NCBI GenBank assembly: GCA_007129135.1
Contig: SKWB01000261.1
Coordinates: 1-7,511 of the forward strand
DNA from: Halococcaceae archaeon
GTDB lineage: Archaea; Halobacteriota; Halobacteria; Halobacteriales; Halalkalicoccaceae
Length of the DNA stretch: 7,511 nt
Reading direction: 5' to 3'
Part shown: positions 1 to 6,546 of the stretch, one piece after another
Layout: every line of letters starts with the position of its first letter
Position numbering within the stretch: position 1 is the first letter of the stretch
Position numbers and translations under genes: made by a program
The notes under the pieces: generated by a model
Seen by the model: only the letters and a program-made list of their open reading frames with translations
What the model was told of the DNA's origin: nothing
The model's database searches: none

Positions 1-1
1 C

Positions 2-403
2 GGCACCCAGTTCGGGTTCGGGATCGTCGAGGTGAGCACGGCGGGCGGTGGGAGCGTCGAACTCCGGTTCGAAGACGTGAGCGAGCCCCAAGCCCTCCAG
101 TCGCTGATCAACGCACAGCTGCGGCGACGGGAGGGCGACCGCTCGGCCACCGACGAGAAAGCCGCCGTTCTCGACGAGATCCTCCACGAACTGCGCTCGC
201 TTCGGAAGGCGGTAGAGCACGCGAATCCGGGGTCGAGCGGGACCGAAGACGCCGACCAGCGGGGGCCCGACGAGATCCCTCCCGGGCGGCCTGCCACACG
301 CACACGGGAGACCGAGACCGATGGCGACGGCGGACCACCCACGGGTGAAACGGTGAGCCCAGAGGACACCGACGAGCCGGATCGGACGGGAGCCGATGGC
401 TGA
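2..403 (+). CDS. PH-domain (bPH2/YdbS-YdbT-like) membrane protein, C-terminal part only
   Basis: The gene enters from the left edge: the frame is open from base 2, and the GTG at 32 reads as an internal valine, so the true start lies outside the window. The first visible residues (GTQFGFGIVEVSTAGG, then VELRFEDV and QALQSLINAQL) match the last strands and closing helix of the small bacterial-type PH domain of membrane proteins such as YdbS/YdbT. They align well with the same part of the next gene (FGYGTIRINVAGG, IDAPEAVLSLLRARL). A charged helix follows (AAVLDEILHELRSLRKAVE), possibly a coiled coil. The protein ends in about 60 residues of acidic, Pro/Gly/Thr-rich, probably disordered tail. 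The stop overlaps the start of the following gene by 8 bp, so the two are very likely one transcript with coupled translation. The molecular role of these proteins in archaea is not established. The family call is inferred from motif similarity, and the missing N-terminus limits it. Confidence 0.75.
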   Translation, partial: GTQFGFGIVEVSTAGGGSVELRFEDVSEPQALQSLINAQLRRREGDRSATDEKAAVLDEILHELRSLRKAVEHANPGSSGTEDADQRGPDEIPPGRPATRTRETETDGDGGPPTGETVSPEDTDEPDRTGADG

Positions 404-971
404 ACCGGGGTGGCTCGTCCTGGCACCGGACGAAGAGGTCCTGTGGACCGGCGGGCCACGGATCACGCCCACCATCTCGCTGGCTCTCTTTTCGACCCTC
501 GTGCTGGCGCTGCTCGCCTGGGTCGGGTCCGGCGGCGACGGTCGGTTACTCGCACTGGTCCTGCTGGTGGGCCTTCCGCTGTCGGCCTGGTCCGTACTGC
601 GGGTCGTCCGTATCCGGTACGTCGTCACCGACCGTGCGTGCTACCGGAAGAGCGGCGTGCTCTCGCTGCGCGTCCGGCGCGTCGCCCTCCGTCGGATACA
701 GGACACCTCCCTCCGGCGAGGGGTGACCGGGTCGCTGTTCGGCTACGGGACGATCCGCATCAACGTCGCGGGGGGCTGGGGGATCGGGTTCACGTCAATC
801 GACGCTCCCGAAGCGGTCCTGTCGCTCCTCCGTGCACGGCTGGAGGACACCGCACCGCTCCCCGGAACCCTCGACCAGTGGGTAGCGATCCGGGACGAAC
901 TGCGGAGGCTCCGCACCGTCGTCGACCGGCACGAAGGAGGCGTTTTCGAGCGACAACGACCCGGGGACTGA
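396..971 (+). CDS. PH-domain (bPH2/YdbS-like) membrane protein
   Basis: This 191-residue protein has two hydrophobic helices near the N-terminus (about residues 26-43 and 51-70), joined by a short Gly/Asp-rich turn. A small PH-like beta domain follows (about 71-150) with the family-typical stretches YVVTDRACYRKSGVLS, VALRRIQDTSL and GSLFGYGTIRINVAGG. The C-terminal helix (about 160-178, WVAIRDELRRLRTVVD) resembles the helix at the same place in the upstream gene. Length and layout fit the YdbS type: a membrane hairpin plus one PH domain facing the cytoplasm. The start ATG at 396 overlaps the upstream stop (ATGGCTGA), which supports this start and an operon. The two genes look like tandem paralogues that could pair. 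In Bacillus, the ydbST pair has been linked to protection against certain amphipathic bacteriocins; whether that applies here is unknown. The family call is fairly sure; no function can be assigned. Confidence 0.82.
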   Translation: MAEPGWLVLAPDEEVLWTGGPRITPTISLALFSTLVLALLAWVGSGGDGRLLALVLLVGLPLSAWSVLRVVRIRYVVTDRACYRKSGVLSLRVRRVALRRIQDTSLRRGVTGSLFGYGTIRINVAGGWGIGFTSIDAPEAVLSLLRARLEDTAPLPGTLDQWVAIRDELRRLRTVVDRHEGGVFERQRPGD

Positions 972-1036
972 TCGGTCGGGTCGTCCGTCGATCATCGCCG
1001 ACCGCCGGGACCACAACAGCCATTCCGGCTCCCCGT

Positions 1037-1040
1037 GAGG
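1037..1040 (+). promoter_or_regulatory. Shine-Dalgarno-like GAGG before the M20 hydrolase
   Basis: GAGG lies 7 nt before the ATG at 1048, complementary to the CCUC of the archaeal 16S rRNA 3' end. A second purine run (GGAGGG, 1040-1045) is too close to the ATG to be ideal. No convincing TATA element lies 25-27 bp before the ATG, so a leadered or operon-internal message is more likely here than a leaderless one. Confidence 0.45.
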
Positions 1041-1047
1041 GAGGGTC

Positions 1048-2316
1048 ATGAACGTCGACGAGGGGAGGCTCCGGGAGGACCTGCTCGCGAACGGGTCGTT
1101 CGGACGGGTCGAGACCGAGGCCGGCCACGGTCGGACGGTCCTGCTGGGGTCGGAGGCGGACCGCCGGGCGCGCGAGCGGCTCGTCTCGACGCTCCGATCG
1201 CTCGGTGCGACCGTCCGTGTCGATAGCGTCGGGAACGTCGCGGGTCGGTGGTCCCCCGAGGGGTGTGACGGCGAGCGCGCGGCGGTCGCCGCCGGCAGCC
1301 ACCTCGACTCCGTCCCGGAGGGCGGGATCTTCGACGGGCCGCTCGGCGTCTACGCGGCGGTCGAGTCCGTCAGGGCGATCGCCGAGGCGAGAGTCGTCCC
1401 CGAGCGTCCGATCGAGGTCGTCGCCTTCACCGAGGAGGAGGGCCAGCGCTTCGACGTGGGCCTGCTCGGCTCGTCGGTGGCGGTCGGGAATCGCTCGGTA
1501 TCCGAAGCGCTCGCGCTGGCCGACGACGACGGGACGACCCTGGAGACGCACCTGGAGCGGATCGGGTTTCGAGGCGAGGGCGTCCTCGACGCGAGCGAGT
1601 GGGACTCGTGGGTCGAGCTCCACATCGAGCAGGCGACCCAGCTAGAGCGGGCGGACGTGCCCGTCGGCGTGGTGAGTTCGATCACGGGGATCACGAACTG
1701 CGTCGTCGAGATCGACGGCGAGGCGAACCACGCCGGCGGGACGCGGATGAACGAGAGAACCGACGCGCTCGTCGCCGCCAGCGAGTTCGTCGAGAGCCTC
1801 GAGCGGATCGCCCGTGAGGTCTGTGCGACCGAGAGCGAGGCGGCGGTGGCGACGGTCGGCTCGCTCTCGGTCGAACCGAACGCGCGGAACGTCGTTCCCG
1901 GCTCGGTCCGACTCACGGTCGACGTTCGCGACGTCGAGCGGGAGGTGATGGACGAGATCGTCGGGCGCGCACGGTCGGCGCTCGCGCTGATCGACCGTGA
2001 ACGCGGCACCGAGTCGACGCTCACCCGGTACCGGACCGTCGAACCGACCCCGATGAGCGAGCGGTGTCGCGAGGCGTTCACCGCCGCGGCCGACCGGCGG
2101 GGGGTCGACCACCTCGACCTCCCGTCGGGGGGCGGCCACGACACGATGGCCGTCGCCTCCGTGACGGACGCCGGGCTGCTTTTCGCCCCGTCGAGGGGTG
2201 GGATCTCCCACTCGCCCGCGGAGTGGACCGACTGGGCCGACTGCGCCCGAGCGACGCAGGTGCTCGCCGATACGATCGCGTCGCTGGCGGGGGCTGTTCC
2301 GGCCGAATCCGACTAG
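1048..2316 (+). CDS. M20-family Zn-dependent amidohydrolase (N-carbamoyl-amino-acid hydrolase / allantoate amidohydrolase group)
   Basis: This 422-residue protein is the usual length for the hydantoinase/carbamoylase branch of peptidase family M20. These enzymes cleave carbamoyl or ureido amides with a two-metal centre, releasing ammonia and CO2. The metal-site signatures are visible: GSHLDSVPEGG with His85, FDGPLGV with bridging Asp96, TEEEGQRF with catalytic Glu and ligand Glu at about 129-131, LHIEQ with His192, and ISHSP with His388. The lid/dimer domain carries NHAGG (His228), VEPNARNVVPG and DVRD (Arg294), and a GGGHDTMA stretch follows near 361-368. This makes it a complete, probably active cytoplasmic enzyme. 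The substrate cannot be decided: N-carbamoyl amino acids, allantoate and beta-ureidopropionate are all possible. No hydantoinase, allantoinase or transporter gene is visible nearby. It may be cotranscribed with the PH genes 76 bp upstream, but nothing links the functions. HIEQ is followed by Ala-Thr, and NHAG by Gly-Thr-Arg, which differs from the family's common HIEQGP and NHAGTTPM. Confidence 0.88.
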   Translation: MNVDEGRLREDLLANGSFGRVETEAGHGRTVLLGSEADRRARERLVSTLRSLGATVRVDSVGNVAGRWSPEGCDGERAAVAAGSHLDSVPEGGIFDGPLGVYAAVESVRAIAEARVVPERPIEVVAFTEEEGQRFDVGLLGSSVAVGNRSVSEALALADDDGTTLETHLERIGFRGEGVLDASEWDSWVELHIEQATQLERADVPVGVVSSITGITNCVVEIDGEANHAGGTRMNERTDALVAASEFVESLERIAREVCATESEAAVATVGSLSVEPNARNVVPGSVRLTVDVRDVEREVMDEIVGRARSALALIDRERGTESTLTRYRTVEPTPMSERCREAFTAAADRRGVDHLDLPSGGGHDTMAVASVTDAGLLFAPSRGGISHSPAEWTDWADCARATQVLADTIASLAGAVPAESD

Positions 2317-2365
2317 GCGTCCCCATCGCGTTCCCGTACTCGGATCCGGTCGTAAAGATCCTTCC

Positions 2366-2382
2366 TCTCACCGAACGTGAGA
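2366..2382. repeat. Inverted repeat, 6-bp arms, 5-nt loop
   Basis: TCTCAC and GTGAGA flank CGAAC in the gap between the convergent hydrolase and chorismate mutase genes. It could be a small transcript-end hairpin or a protein site, but no T-tract follows on either strand and such short arms arise by chance. The rest of the 195-bp gap (2317-2511) holds no gene or promoter that I can support. Confidence 0.2.
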
Positions 2383-2408
2383 AACGCCACCCATCGGCGG
2401 TCTCGAGT

Positions 2409-2440
2409 CGTCCTCGGGGTCCTGAGCCGTCCTCGGGTCC
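2409..2440. repeat. Short imperfect direct repeat (2 copies, 19-bp spacing)
   Basis: CGTCCTCGGGGTCC (2409-2422) recurs as CGTCCTCGGGTCC (2428-2440) with one base deleted. It lies in non-coding DNA between convergent genes. With only two short GC-rich copies, it is most likely slippage or chance. Confidence 0.25.
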
Positions 2441-2774
2441 GGCGAGCGGTCGTCTAAAGCTCGTTCGAACGGCTCCACCGTCCGTCGCTCGGGGGCGGTC
2501 CGTCGCCGGATTCACCTGTTGTGTCTCTGTTCGACCTTGTTCAGCTCGATCAGCAGTCGAAAGATCGCCTTCACGAGGTTCGACTCCACGTCGAAGCGTT
2601 CGGCGTTCTCCCCCGCCCGGTCCATCACCCGCTGTTCCTGGCCCTCGTCCGTGGTGGGAAGGCCCTCGCGCGCTTTCACCTCCGCGATGGTGGAGGCCAC
2701 GTAGGTGCGGCGGGCGATGAGTTCGACCAGGTCGCGGTCGATCTCCTGGATCTCCTCGCGGAGTTCGTCCAGGT

Positions 2775-3626
<852 letters not shown>

Positions 3627-3648
3627 GCCGGGCAGTCGCACGACGGGG

Positions 3649-3655
3649 ATTTACC
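3649..3655 (-). promoter_or_regulatory. TATA-like element for the shikimate kinase-chorismate mutase operon
   Basis: Read on the minus strand the sequence is GGTAAAT, an AT-rich island in GC-rich DNA centred about 25 bp before the ATG at 3626. That spacing puts the transcript start at or next to the start codon, as expected for a leaderless haloarchaeal mRNA. The call rests on position and composition only. Confidence 0.45.
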
Positions 3656-3684
3656 GGTGGCGGTTCCGGAGCGATCCCCCGTCG

Positions 3685-3690
3685 CTTTTG
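3685..3690 (+). promoter_or_regulatory. TATA-like element for the DUF5796-like gene
   Basis: CTTTTG is the only T-rich stretch in the 86-bp divergent gap on this side and lies about 25 bp before the ATG at 3713. It fits a leaderless promoter facing away from the kinase operon. The match to a haloarchaeal TATA box is weak. Confidence 0.35.
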
Positions 3691-3712
3691 CCGTGCGGGG
3701 CGTAGCCCGGCC

Positions 3713-4141
3713 ATGGAGTTCAGAAGCGACATCTCGCCGTCGACGCTCGGCGTCGAGTTCCGCGACGAGGGCGTCGCCGTCACCTACCTCGACGGGCGGA
3801 CCGTCGTCTACCGCCGCGAGCCCGAGGAGGTCGAAGAGCACGTCGAGACCCCGCCCGGAAAGGAGGTCCACGTCCTCGTCACCGATCCCACGGAGACCGA
3901 GGGCGTGATGGTCTACGTCAACGACTACGACACCCACGACGAGATCATCGAGGCGACCGGCGTCGGCCGGGTGTTGATCGACCCGGACGAGACCGACGAG
4001 CTCTTTCCGGGGGTACGGGTCACTGCCCGGGAGGTCTCGGCGGTCGTGGAGGCCGATCCGGAGGTCGCCCGCGGTCGGGTGTTCGTCTTCGCCGAGGACG
4101 ACACCGGCGAGTTCGCCTTCGAGATCACGGGCGAGGAGTGA
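3713..4141 (+). CDS. Conserved haloarchaeal protein of unknown function (DUF5796-like)
   Basis: This 142-residue, strongly acidic, soluble protein has no signal peptide, membrane segment or cysteine. It opens MEFRSDISPSTLGVEF and has a conserved-looking core around residues 52-88 (VHVLVTDPTETEGVMVYVN, then GVGRVLID). Near 113-127 it has VEADPEVARGRVFVF. These are features I associate with the haloarchaeal family DUF5796. The strand-rich pattern suggests a compact beta-sheet protein. No catalytic motif is recognisable. The ATG at 3713 is chosen because the upstream in-frame extension is low in family character and a TATA-like element lies about 25 bp before this ATG. It is a single-gene unit: divergent from the aromatic operon and convergent with the small zinc-finger gene. 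The CDS is secure; the family number is from memory and the function is unknown. Confidence 0.85.
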   Translation: MEFRSDISPSTLGVEFRDEGVAVTYLDGRTVVYRREPEEVEEHVETPPGKEVHVLVTDPTETEGVMVYVNDYDTHDEIIEATGVGRVLIDPDETDELFPGVRVTAREVSAVVEADPEVARGRVFVFAEDDTGEFAFEITGEE

Positions 4142-4161
4142 ACCGAAGGGCAACCGGAGGC

Positions 4162-4176
4162 GACGACGGTGTCGTC
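4162..4176. repeat. Small perfect hairpin between convergent genes
   Basis: GACGAC and GTCGTC flank a GGT loop, 21 bp after the stop of the DUF5796-like gene and before the stop of the opposing zinc-finger gene. It could help end transcripts from both sides. There is no T-tract, and 6-bp GC-rich arms are common by chance in this DNA. Confidence 0.2.
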
Positions 4177-4219
4177 CGCGACCGGGTGGACGTCGGTCCG
4201 ACGAAGAGAACCCCCCTCG

Positions 4220-4354
4220 CTACTGGATGTACGTCGGTTCCTCCGCGTCGCAGGTCCGCTCGTGCTGGCGTGCGCTCTCTTTCTCGTCGAAGAGCAGCCC
4301 GCAGGCCTCGCACTCGAACCAGGTGCCGTCCTCGCGTGTGGTCTGTCCGACCAT
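4220..4354 (-). CDS. 44-residue C2HC zinc-finger protein (haloarchaeal small protein, DUF7128-like)
   Basis: The minus strand encodes a complete 44-residue protein that starts MVGQTTREDGTWFECEACG and ends AEEPTYIQ. It holds one putative zinc site: Cys15-x2-Cys18 and His31-x3-Cys35, separated by 12 residues. This matches a single classical zinc finger with Cys as the last ligand. The layout (TWFECEACG, LFDEKESARQHE, CDAEEP, YIQ end) fits a widespread family of tiny haloarchaeal proteins that I recall as DUF7128. A TATA-like element lies about 26 bp upstream of the ATG, supporting a leaderless message. It is divergent from the Cdc48 gene across 83 bp and convergent with the DUF5796-like gene. 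Single-finger microproteins may bind nucleic acid or protein partners; the role of this one is unknown. The coding call is strong because the ligand spacing, complete frame and promoter agree. Confidence 0.86.
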   Translation of the reverse strand: MVGQTTREDGTWFECEACGLLFDEKESARQHERTCDAEEPTYIQ

Positions 4355-4377
4355 GCGAGAGGGTGTGACGCGGTGAC

Positions 4378-4383
4378 ACATAG
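4378..4383 (-). promoter_or_regulatory. TATA-like element for the small zinc-finger gene
   Basis: On the minus strand the sequence reads CTATGT, centred about 26 bp before the ATG at 4354. The position fits a leaderless haloarchaeal promoter; the sequence match is modest. Confidence 0.4.
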
Positions 4384-4403
4384 CCGTTGCCCCCACCGCG
4401 TCC

Positions 4404-4414
4404 GAACGGTAAAG
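4404..4414 (+). promoter_or_regulatory. BRE/TATA-like element for the Cdc48 gene
   Basis: GAACGGTAAAG contains an A-rich core centred about 27 bp before the ATG at 4438, preceded by a CGAA that could serve as the TFB recognition element. The position implies transcription starting at or next to the ATG. It lies only about 30 bp from the opposing element of the zinc-finger gene. Confidence 0.45.
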
Positions 4415-4437
4415 TCCGCACGGTGGGTACGACGGGT

Positions 4438-6546
4438 ATGAACGACGTGGAGGTCACGCTGACGGTCAAGGGCGCCGAAAAGCGAGACGCCGGCCGGGGG
4501 GTGGCGCGCCTCCCCGAGGGGGTCCGGTCGAAACTGGGCGTGTTGAGCGGGGACACCGTGCTGATCGAGGGGGAGAAGACCACCGTCGCGAAGGTCTGGC
4601 CCGGCGGCGGCGACCTCGGAGCCGGCGCGATCCAGATCGACGCCGACACCCGACAGAACGCCGGGGTGTCGATCGGCGACACTGTGAGCGTCAGGAAGCA
4701 GTCGGTGAGACAGGCCGCGAGCGTGACCGTCACCCCGCCCGTCTCGATCACCGAGGACGACGCGAGGAGCGTCGAGGCGGCGGTCAAACGTGATCTGCGG
4801 GATCGGCCCGTGAGCGCGGGACAGCGGGTGCGGATCGAGCGCCTCGGCGTGGGCCCGTTCACCATCACTCACACCGAGCCATCGGGGACCGTCCACATCT
4901 CCGAGGAGACCAGCGTGACGGTCCCGGCCGACGTCGAAAGCGGCGCGGAGGAGGCGAGCGGCCGGGTGAGCTACGAGGACATCGGCGGGCTCGACGAGGA
5001 GCTCGACCTCGTCCGGGAGATGATCGAACTCCCCCTCTCGGAGCCCGAACTCTTCAGACACGTCGGCATCGACGCGCCGAAGGGGGTGCTGCTCTACGGC
5101 CCGCCAGGGACGGGAAAGACGCTGATCGCCCGGGCGGTCGCGAACGAGGTCGACGCGAACTTCTACACGATCTCCGGTCCGGAGATCATGTCGAAGTACA
5201 AGGGCGAGTCCGAGGAACGGCTCCGAGAGCGGTTCGAGGAGGCCGCCGAGAACGCCCCGTCGATCGTCTTCTTCGACGAGATCGATTCGGTGGCAGGCAA
5301 GCGCGACGACGGCGGGGCCGACGCCGAGAACCGCGTCGTCGCCCAGCTCTTGAGCCTGATGGACGGCCTCGAGGCCAGAGGCGACGTCGTCGTCATCGGG
5401 GCGACCAACCGGGTCGACTCGCTCGACCCCGCCCTCCGGAGGGGTGGTCGCTTCGACCGAGAGATCGAGATCGGGGTGCCGGACGAGGTGGGTCGCAGGG
5501 AGATCTTCGAGGTCCACACGCGGGGGATGCCGCTCGCCGACGACGTCTCGATCGACCGGCTGGCCTCCCGCACGTACGGCTTCGTCGGCGCCGACGTCCA
5601 CGCGCTCGCGACGGAGGCGGGGATGAACGCCCTGCGCAGATACCGTGAGGAACGTGGCTCGCTCGCCGATCTCACGGTCACGCGCGAGGACTTCGAGGGG
5701 GCGATGGCCGCCGTCGAACCGAGCGCGATGCGCGAGTTCGTCGCCGAGACCCCGAAGACCGGCTTCGAGGACGTCGGCGGCCTCGCGGAGGCGAAACGCA
5801 CGCTCCAGGAGGCCGTGGAGTGGCCGCTCACCTACGGAAAGCTCTTCGACGAGACGGGGACGAAACCGCCCTCCGGGGTGTTGCTCTACGGTCCACCGGG
5901 TACCGGAAAGACGATGCTCGCACGAGCGATCGCGAGCGAGAGCGGGGTGAACTTCATCAGCGTCGCGGGACCCGAACTGCTCGACCGGTACGTGGGGGAG
6001 TCCGAGAAAGCAGTCAGAAAAGTGTTCGAGCGCGCCAGGCAGTCCGCGCCGTCGATCGTCTTCTTCGACGAGATCGACGCGATCGCGAGCCAACGGGGCG
6101 ACGGCACCCACGAGGTGACCGAGCGCGTCGTCTCGCAGCTACTGGCCGAACTCGATGGCCTGGCCGAGAACCCGAACCTGGTCGTACTCGCGGCGACCAA
6201 CAGACGAGACGCGCTCGATCCCGCGTTGCTCAGACCGGGTCGCCTGGAGACGCACGTGCTCGTCCCCGACCCGGACGACGAGGCACGCCGGGAGATCCTC
6301 GCGGTCCACGCGACCGGCCGACCGATCGACGAGGAGGTCGACCTCGACGCGCTCGCCGGGGAGCTCGAGGGCTACTCGGGGGCGGATATCGCGGCGCTGG
6401 TCAGAAACGCCTCGATGCGGGCGATCCGCGAGATCGCCGACGAGTACGGCCCGGAGGAAGCCACCGAACGCGCGGGGGAGGTCGTGATCGTCGAGGAACA
6501 CTTCGCGGCCGCACGCGAGGAGATCGACGCCGCTCGCGCGGCCTAG
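4438..6546 (+). CDS. Cdc48/VCP-family double AAA+ ATPase (VAT-like unfoldase)
   Basis: This 702-residue cytoplasmic ATPase should form a hexamer and unfold substrates by threading them through its pore. The order is a Cdc48 N-domain (double-psi barrel about 1-86, second subdomain about 95-165), a first AAA module (about 178-430) and a second (about 443-690). D1 has Walker A GPPGTGKT at 221-228, Walker B IVFFDE at 276-281, sensor Asn324 and arginine-finger Arg335/Arg338. D2 has Walker A at 485-492, Walker B at 540-545, Asn588 and Arg599/Arg602. Pore loops read KYKG (253-256) and RYVG (517-520), each with an aromatic residue. Both rings look ATP-competent. The ATG at 4438 is chosen because the N-domain starts there and a TATA-like element lies about 27 bp upstream; an in-frame ATG 51 bp earlier would lie upstream of that element. 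The protein ends IDAARAA, without the long tail of many relatives or a terminal HbYX proteasome-docking motif. Haloarchaea often have several Cdc48 paralogues, so I give no specific symbol. Confidence 0.95.
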   Translation: MNDVEVTLTVKGAEKRDAGRGVARLPEGVRSKLGVLSGDTVLIEGEKTTVAKVWPGGGDLGAGAIQIDADTRQNAGVSIGDTVSVRKQSVRQAASVTVTPPVSITEDDARSVEAAVKRDLRDRPVSAGQRVRIERLGVGPFTITHTEPSGTVHISEETSVTVPADVESGAEEASGRVSYEDIGGLDEELDLVREMIELPLSEPELFRHVGIDAPKGVLLYGPPGTGKTLIARAVANEVDANFYTISGPEIMSKYKGESEERLRERFEEAAENAPSIVFFDEIDSVAGKRDDGGADAENRVVAQLLSLMDGLEARGDVVVIGATNRVDSLDPALRRGGRFDREIEIGVPDEVGRREIFEVHTRGMPLADDVSIDRLASRTYGFVGADVHALATEAGMNALRRYREERGSLADLTVTREDFEGAMAAVEPSAMREFVAETPKTGFEDVGGLAEAKRTLQEAVEWPLTYGKLFDETGTKPPSGVLLYGPPGTGKTMLARAIASESGVNFISVAGPELLDRYVGESEKAVRKVFERARQSAPSIVFFDEIDAIASQRGDGTHEVTERVVSQLLAELDGLAENPNLVVLAATNRRDALDPALLRPGRLETHVLVPDPDDEARREILAVHATGRPIDEEVDLDALAGELEGYSGADIAALVRNASMRAIREIADEYGPEEATERAGEVVIVEEHFAAAREEIDAARAA

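Noticed and set aside
1350..2144. Long minus-strand and alternate-frame open readings across the M20 hydrolase
   Set aside because: They are shadows of the real coding frame, Ser/Arg/Thr-rich, with no motif and no promoter.
2064..2720. A plus-strand frame spanning the end of the hydrolase gene and the 195-bp gap
   Set aside because: Its product is Arg/Pro/Gly-rich throughout, without domain character, and it overlaps two well-supported genes.
4387..4437. A 17-residue N-terminal extension of Cdc48 from the ATG at 4387
   Set aside because: It would start upstream of the likely promoter element, and the conserved N-domain begins right at the ATG at 4438.
3925..6111. A 728-codon open frame on the minus strand across the Cdc48 gene
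   Set aside because: It is a by-product of GC-rich third codon positions. The plus strand encodes an unmistakable double AAA+ ATPase, and the minus product is a low-complexity Arg/Asp/Val-rich string with no recognisable domain.
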